Shown here in pieces: positions 1 through 4,347 of a DNA stretch of 6,495 nt. Where the stretch lies: positions 1 through 6,495 of the forward strand of contig JAGHAJ010000149.1 of assembly GCA_021161545.1 (NCBI GenBank). Direction: 5' to 3'. The notes beneath the pieces are model-generated. The model had not been told where the DNA came from. It worked only from the letters and a program-made list of their open reading frames with translations, and did not search any database. This stretch comes from Synergistota bacterium (lineage in GTDB: Bacteria; Synergistota; JAGHAJ01). Every line of letters starts with the position of its first letter. The first letter of the stretch is position 1. The translations under genes were made by a program, and so were the position numbers.

Positions 1-680
1 CCCACATACAGTATAAACGGATCCCTTAGCCCATACTTCTCCCTAAACCGCTCTCCATCACTCTCAAATTCCGTATCAACACCTTCGCCAACCAAGTAGG
101 CCTTCTCTTCCGATATGTTATACAGCCTCTGAGCAAGCCTCTTTTCGGCTGGAGAGTGAAATATTAGTCCCCTTACTCTTCTAAACATGTCCTTAAACAC
201 CTTCATACAGGCATATGGCTCATCGTGCAAACACGGTATTATAAAAGACCTATCTGGTACCAACTGAGAGCCCCAATAAGTTGTTCCAAAAAGATATGGT
301 ATAAAGAAAAACACATACTCATCCCCATGTGTTTTTATATACCTGAAAAGCCGCTTGCTCCTGATACTTTCTCTGACAAATACCTCTTCATCTGAATCAT
401 ATACAGGAAGGTTGTTCATCAACTTAAAGTTAACAGCATCAAAAAGTGGCTTATTCACTCTATCTGCACGGAATCTCCTCACAATGACCCCGTTATCCTC
501 ATATACACCTTCTCTGTAAAAATCCTCGTCCCACGGATAATCATGTCCCCTCACGCAGGTAGTCAAAACCTCGGTATGCATACCTGCCGCATTCAAGTTT
601 TCAACCGTCCTTCTTACCTCACTCTCTGCACCACCCGTAGCATATTCCCCATACCACGGAACAACAAACGCAATTTTCAC
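1..680 (-). CDS. GT4-family glycosyltransferase, N-terminal part (C-terminus beyond window edge)
   Basis: Predicted cytoplasmic retaining glycosyltransferase that adds a sugar to the growing surface polysaccharide; donor and acceptor cannot be read. I translated 226 residues from the GTG at 680 to the window edge with no stop. It opens with a Rossmann first strand, KIAFVVPWYG, then TGGAE (15-19), the glycine-rich loop of GT4 N-domains. VLTTC (38-42), IPYLFGTTYWG (127-137), IPCLHDEPYA (148-157), FHSPAEKRL (174-182) and VGEGVDTEF (197-205) match the GT4 subfamily commonly found beside Wzm/Wzt exporters. It stops at ILYV (223-226), where the C-terminal, nucleotide-sugar-binding domain normally starts, so the EX7E motif is outside the window. 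The start is chosen because GGAGG lies 8 nt upstream and GTG overlaps the previous stop as GTGA. Family is firm; specificity is unknown. Confidence 0.9.
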   Translation of the reverse strand, partial: MKIAFVVPWYGEYATGGAESEVRRTVENLNAAGMHTEVLTTCVRGHDYPWDEDFYREGVYEDNGVIVRRFRADRVNKPLFDAVNFKLMNNLPVYDSDEEVFVRESIRSKRLFRYIKTHGDEYVFFFIPYLFGTTYWGSQLVPDRSFIIPCLHDEPYACMKVFKDMFRRVRGLIFHSPAEKRLAQRLYNISEEKAYLVGEGVDTEFESDGERFREKYGLRDPFILYV

Positions 681-1771
681 TCAGGCTTCCTCCCAACCAC
701 CGCATAACATCTATAACCAAAAAGCATCTCATTGAGCTTTCTTATATTGCCGTTGATTACCTTGCCCACCACACCATCTAAATCCACATGCCTCAAAGCA
801 TCTCCCTCTGAAAATGGAAGCATCGGTATAGCTTCTACATTAACAAATCCTAATTCCTTGAATACAATTACTAAGGCCTCTGGACTCACAGGTCTTAAAG
901 CTACTATATCCTGCCAGAAATCCCTTAGCACGGAAACCGAATGTGGATTAAGTATCTCTACCACCACATAAGCACCGGGTTCCAGCACATCGTAAGAGCT
1001 TGCAAGAAACCTTCTCAACTCACCCGGTGTAAGCAACTCAGCCAGCACAGACGCAAATATACCACCAAGCAAGTCAGATGGAAGCTCAAATAGGTAATCC
1101 AGCACATCCCCCTCCCTGATATCAAACCCATTCGTATCTATACCCTCTAAGAGTTTTTTATCAGAAACAACACCATAAGCTTTTATGCCATTTTCCTGCA
1201 TAAACTTCAAGAAAGCAACATCTCTACATGTAACATCAACGACATCCTTTCTGCCAGCAAAGTACTTCAGATACTTCTCAAATCTCCGTGTTTCTTGCCT
1301 CAAGAACGCAGGCTGAATACTCAAGGCTATAGGCCTCTCGTACACCCCCATTCGTTTCGCAACACCTTCTAATTTGTGCTCTATCCTCTTTATTTTCCCA
1401 TCGATACCCACAAAACTTCTCTCAAACTTCCTGACCAGTGCATTCAAAACCTTCACCACGAGCGAGTTAAAATCCCTCTGCGTATCCACAACCTTGCACA
1501 GCCATGGTCTAACAAGGATTTTTACAATCTTTTTTTCAAGAAGCAAAAGTTTACCCTTAACGCCTCCATGTATGGTTGTTACTGTCTGGTCATCTAAATA
1601 CCATGATGTATTAACCTTCTGAAGATAGTATTCCACTTCGTCAGGCATCTCAGTGTTTCTTAAAACCTCGTTAGCAATAGCATCAAGATCCTCCGTATAG
1701 ATACCCTTCCTCTTTTTCTCTTCAACCCTCCTCTCTATTTCTTCCATTATCTTTTTTACATCCACTCCCAC
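677..1771 (-). CDS. Degenerate class I SAM-methyltransferase-like protein of polysaccharide clusters
   Basis: About 364 residues, numbered here from the GTG at 1771; an ATG at 1786 would add five residues but has only a weak ribosome site, whereas GTG has GGAGG 8 nt upstream. The N-terminal part (8-25, IMEEIERRV and KRKGIY) and the segment RPW...DTQRDFN (88-102) match the N-terminal region of methyltransferases in O-antigen loci. A helical, charged stretch (104-138) precedes a Rossmann-like domain (about 175-363). The family frame is kept: VVDV, GDVLDYL (221-227), LGGI (235-238), VVVEILNP (269-276), RPVSPEAL (293-300), FGYRCYAVVGRKP (351-363). The working residues are not: the glycine-rich SAM loop, usually like GCGRG, reads TCRDV (181-185), and the acidic GVDL-type motif reads GVVSD (200-204). 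The family's EHL and DPTH signatures are also missing. It is probably an inactive pseudoenzyme with a structural role. Its stop overlaps the next start by 4 bases. Confidence 0.8.
   Translation of the reverse strand: MGVDVKKIMEEIERRVEEKKRKGIYTEDLDAIANEVLRNTEMPDEVEYYLQKVNTSWYLDDQTVTTIHGGVKGKLLLLEKKIVKILVRPWLCKVVDTQRDFNSLVVKVLNALVRKFERSFVGIDGKIKRIEHKLEGVAKRMGVYERPIALSIQPAFLRQETRRFEKYLKYFAGRKDVVDVTCRDVAFLKFMQENGIKAYGVVSDKKLLEGIDTNGFDIREGDVLDYLFELPSDLLGGIFASVLAELLTPGELRRFLASSYDVLEPGAYVVVEILNPHSVSVLRDFWQDIVALRPVSPEALVIVFKELGFVNVEAIPMLPFSEGDALRHVDLDGVVGKVINGNIRKLNEMLFGYRCYAVVGRKPE
689..693 (-). promoter_or_regulatory. Ribosome binding site of the GT4 gene
   Basis: GGAGG on the minus strand lies inside the last codons of the methyltransferase-like gene, 8 nt before the GTG at 680. 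It supports that start and the GTGA stop-start overlap (680-677). Confidence 0.7.
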
Positions 1772-1779
1772 CAGCCACA

Positions 1780-1784
1780 CCTCC
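1780..1784 (-). promoter_or_regulatory. Ribosome binding site favouring a GTG start of the methyltransferase-like gene
   Basis: GGAGG on the minus strand lies 8 nt before GTG at 1771. It falls inside the reading frame that would start at ATG 1786, whose own upstream sequence (GAGTAAGT) is a weak site. Starting at 1771 gives a protein that begins VGVDVKKIMEEI, closer to the usual N-terminus of the family. Confidence 0.55.
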
Positions 1785-1788
1785 ATAC

Positions 1789-3489
1789 TTACTCAAGGTA
1801 AATCTTACTAATAGCAACACCAAGCACCCTTGAATCCTCAAGCCCATAATCTGATGCCTTCCAGGGATTCTTTATCTTTACATCAAAATCCCTTATTTCC
1901 CCGCTAACCCAATCGGGAAGGCCAATTCCAACATCCACCCATCTGTCCTCTGAAAGCCTAAAACTACCTATGAATCTACCATCACAAAACACATCAGCCT
2001 CCGTAGGTGCATCCCCTATATCAGGCTTCCCACCTCTAAGAACAAATCTAAGCTTAGTATGTTCAGGTGAAACCCTCAAAACAAATTCAAATCTCTCCTT
2101 ACTCCATTTAAAAGAAATACCCTCCCAATCTTCAAGCCCATAAACACCATACAACAAAAACTTGTCAACCTGCTCGCTACCCACATCTATAGAATCAGGT
2201 GCATCTGCATAAAACTCCCTGAGATAAGATATAAACTCATCAAAAGAGAGAGCCTTCCTGGAAGCATGTAGAGCTGCATCCACTCTCGCAACTCCTACAA
2301 ACGAATAGTCAGGATCTGGCAAAACACTGAAAGATAAGAGGTTATCTCCCCAGAAGAATGTGCCAAAAAGGTGCACATCCAGAAGATGCACAGTAACACT
2401 TATAGTGTATAACCCAACCCCCACATTCATATCAAACTCATACTCCACAGTAATCTCCTCTCCCCTTTTCACTTCTCCAAAAAACTTTTTCAAATGGTAA
2501 CTATTAGTCCCAAATACATTATTTCCAAATCTATCCCTTATACTGAAACCCACAGTCGGGTCTTTCACATCCTGCCAGAAAACAATGTGAGCCACCAGTC
2601 TAACTCTCTGACCTGTTGTAACGTTGTGCAGGACATCTCCATTCTCATCGAGCAATTTGACATCTTTCACAACGGCGTAAAAATTACCGGAACGATACGA
2701 ATTTACACCACCCACGCACTTCTTTTCAATGATGAAATGCTCGTTTCTTATGGCTTTCTTGGCTATAAGTCCATTATAATGGTCAAGAACATCCATGGGA
2801 TTCCCACGATCTATGATCCTCCCCTCATCCACCAGCACCGCTTCATCACACAACATCCTTACCGCTGCTGCATCATGGGAAACAAACAGTATTGTAATAC
2901 CATTATCTTTAAGCTCTCTTATCTTTCGAACACACTTCTGCTGAAAATACGCATCACCTACAGCAAGCACCTCATCTATTATTAGTATTTCAGGGTCTAT
3001 ATTTATAGCCATGGAAAAGCCAAGCCTAACATACATACCAGAAGAATATGTCCTTAAAGGTCTATCTATAAACTCTCCAAGCTCCGAGAATGCAACAATT
3101 TCTGGTAACCTCTCTTCAAGCTCTTCTCTGGATAGTCCAAGCATCCTTCCGTTTAGCAAGACATTCTTTCTGCCTGTAAGCTCAGGATGGAAACCTATAC
3201 CAAGCTCCAGAAGGGCAGACACTCTCCCATTGACTTCTACGCTCCCAGTGGTAGGAGCGGTTATACCACTTATGATACTCAAAAGCGTAGATTTTCCTGC
3301 TCCATTCTGCCCAACAACACCTAGCATGGTTCCCTTCTCTACCTCAAGGTTTATATCCTTCAATGCCCAAAACTCTTTATACCTCTTTCTCCTACCGAGA
3401 GAAACCCAGTCCTTCAGCCTGTCCAGAGAAGATCTATAGACACGATACATCTTAGACACATTTGAAAGCTCAACGGCTACATCTGACAT
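1789..3489 (-). CDS. wzt: Wzt-type ABC transporter ATPase with carbohydrate-binding and extra C-terminal domain
   Basis: Cytoplasmic ATPase of the polysaccharide exporter; it powers the Wzm permease and binds the polymer. 566 residues from the ATG at 3489. The ABC domain (1-245) is complete: Walker A GQNGAGKST (60-68), signature YSSGM (148-152), Walker B ILIIDE (168-173), D-loop AVGD (176-179) and switch histidine H205. LELGIGFHPELTG (94-106) is typical of the Wzt/TagH class. Residues about 265-390 are beta-rich and match the Wzt C-terminal domain, which reads the finished chain in E. coli O9a (established for that system). After a helical linker (about 410-430) comes a second beta-rich domain (about 440-566), with YGVYGLEDW, DGRFIGSF, RWVDVGIGLP and DSRVLGVAIS. 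The O9a protein is about 430 residues, so this domain is an addition. Its start lies 12 nt after the wzm stop. The ATPase assignment is very firm; the extra domain's role is unknown. Confidence 0.96.
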   Translation of the reverse strand: MSDVAVELSNVSKMYRVYRSSLDRLKDWVSLGRRKRYKEFWALKDINLEVEKGTMLGVVGQNGAGKSTLLSIISGITAPTTGSVEVNGRVSALLELGIGFHPELTGRKNVLLNGRMLGLSREELEERLPEIVAFSELGEFIDRPLRTYSSGMYVRLGFSMAINIDPEILIIDEVLAVGDAYFQQKCVRKIRELKDNGITILFVSHDAAAVRMLCDEAVLVDEGRIIDRGNPMDVLDHYNGLIAKKAIRNEHFIIEKKCVGGVNSYRSGNFYAVVKDVKLLDENGDVLHNVTTGQRVRLVAHIVFWQDVKDPTVGFSIRDRFGNNVFGTNSYHLKKFFGEVKRGEEITVEYEFDMNVGVGLYTISVTVHLLDVHLFGTFFWGDNLLSFSVLPDPDYSFVGVARVDAALHASRKALSFDEFISYLREFYADAPDSIDVGSEQVDKFLLYGVYGLEDWEGISFKWSKERFEFVLRVSPEHTKLRFVLRGGKPDIGDAPTEADVFCDGRFIGSFRLSEDRWVDVGIGLPDWVSGEIRDFDVKIKNPWKASDYGLEDSRVLGVAISKIYLE

Positions 3490-3495
3490 CAATCC

Positions 3496-3503
3496 ACCAC
3501 CTT
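3496..3503 (-). promoter_or_regulatory. Ribosome binding site deciding the wzt start
   Basis: AAGGTGGT on the minus strand overlaps the wzm stop codon (TAA, 3504-3502) and lies 6 nt before the ATG at 3489. The TTG just upstream (3492) is less likely as the start because an ATG directly follows it. The overlap suggests that translation of wzt is coupled to wzm. Confidence 0.65.
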
Positions 3504-4287
3504 ACAGTTCATCCGCTATATCCCTTCCAAGATTCCTGAATATCCACGCACCAATGAAGAGGAAAAGTACCGTTATCCCCAGGAAAATCAAAGCATAAGA
3601 AAACTGCGGCACCTTACCCCTAAAAACCGCGTTGTGATACATCTCTATCATGTAGAACATAGGATTAAGCCTTAACACTATTCCAAGTTTATGAGGTATG
3701 ATCGTAATAGGGTAAACTATCGGTGTCATCCAGAACCAGAACTGAAAGATTACATTCACCACCTGAGAAACATCCTTTATATATACATTTATAACCGATG
3801 TTCCCATTGTAAGAGCAAAGGCAAACAACTGCTGCAGAAACATAAGGGGGATTATAAACAAGTAACTTATGGTGATAGGATGCCCCACAATAAGGACAAA
3901 TGCCAAAAAGAGACAGAAAGAAATAGCAAATACTACCATGCTGGATATGTTCGTAAAAGCAAGCAAAACCTCTCTTGGAAAGGATATTTTTTTTATGATA
4001 TTCGCATTCTCCACGAACACATTTGTCCCCCTTATGACCGCTTCCTGAAACGCCATCCACGAAAATATACCAGAACAGAGATATATACTGTAGCCGTAAA
4101 TATCATTCACGCCCGGGAGCTTCGCCCTCATAATCTGTGAAAATATGACTGTGTATATCACTATCATTGCAAGCGGATTTATCACATTCCATAAGATACC
4201 CATCATAGACCCGGCATACCTATTTCTCAAATCCCTCGAGACAAGATTCAGCACAAGCTCCCTGTTTTTCCATATAATAGAAAACAT
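3502..4287 (-). CDS. wzm: Wzm/TagG-type ABC-2 permease for polysaccharide export
   Basis: Inner-membrane subunit, working as a dimer with two Wzt ATPases, that extrudes undecaprenyl-linked polysaccharide to the outer face. Its 261 residues are the normal length for the family. The N-terminal motif RDLRNRYAGSMMG (18-30) followed by LWNVINPL (32-39) is the family signature. About six hydrophobic segments follow, near 35-51, 65-80, 108-134, 141-163, 176-195 and 230-250. WMTPIVYP (186-193), LNPM (207-210) and the C-terminal GRDIADEL (254-261) are also typical. The ATG at 4287 has a near-perfect site, AAGGAGGT, 5 nt upstream, which fixes the start. It is the first gene after the internal promoter candidate. 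The substrate cannot be read from the permease; a teichoic-acid-type substrate is possible in principle, but the Wzt carbohydrate-binding domain favours an O-antigen-like glycan. Confidence 0.95.
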   Translation of the reverse strand: MFSIIWKNRELVLNLVSRDLRNRYAGSMMGILWNVINPLAMIVIYTVIFSQIMRAKLPGVNDIYGYSIYLCSGIFSWMAFQEAVIRGTNVFVENANIIKKISFPREVLLAFTNISSMVVFAISFCLFLAFVLIVGHPITISYLFIIPLMFLQQLFAFALTMGTSVINVYIKDVSQVVNVIFQFWFWMTPIVYPITIIPHKLGIVLRLNPMFYMIEMYHNAVFRGKVPQFSYALIFLGITVLFLFIGAWIFRNLGRDIADEL

Positions 4288-4292
4288 ATACT

Positions 4293-4300
4293 ACCTCCTT
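4293..4300 (-). promoter_or_regulatory. Strong ribosome binding site of wzm
   Basis: AAGGAGGT on the minus strand, 5 nt before the ATG at 4287. It is nearly the full anti-Shine-Dalgarno complement, it fixes the wzm start, and it supports a bacterial host. Confidence 0.85.
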
Positions 4301-4315
4301 CATGTCACACACAAG

Positions 4316-4324
4316 ATTATATCA
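4316..4324 (-). promoter_or_regulatory. Candidate extended -10 promoter upstream of wzm
   Basis: Read on the minus strand, the gap between the GT-C gene and wzm contains TGATATAAT. This is a perfect TATAAT -10 (4321-4316) with the TG of an extended -10 one base upstream. A -35 box is poor: TTGTGG (4342-4337), 15 bases away. That is usual for extended -10 promoters. Transcription would start near 4309, leaving a leader of about 22 bases that holds the wzm ribosome site. It would let the exporter operon be expressed independently of the upstream gene. Confidence 0.55.
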
Positions 4325-4347
4325 GAGGGTTCAAATCCACAAGAGCT

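Noticed and set aside
2494-2985. Plus-strand open frame of 163 codons opposite wzt
   Set aside because: It lies wholly within the well-supported Wzt frame on the other strand, has no recognisable domain or ribosome site, and its translation looks like antisense of a coding sequence.
3011-3439. Plus-strand open frame of 142 codons opposite the Wzt ATPase domain
   Set aside because: It is antisense to the Walker A and signature region, is Ser/Pro/Leu-rich as expected from reverse reading, and has no motif.
3490-3492. TTG as the start of wzt
   Set aside because: An ATG follows directly at 3489 with better spacing from the AAGGTGGT site, and TTG is a rarer start.
3689-4140. Overlapping open frames on both strands inside wzm
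   Set aside because: Shadow frames of the permease gene; their translations are low in structure and carry no membrane or enzyme pattern.
4288-4347. Rho-independent terminator after the GT-C-like gene
   Set aside because: No GC-rich hairpin followed by a T-run is visible on the minus strand; only the short palindrome GAGCTC is present at its edge.
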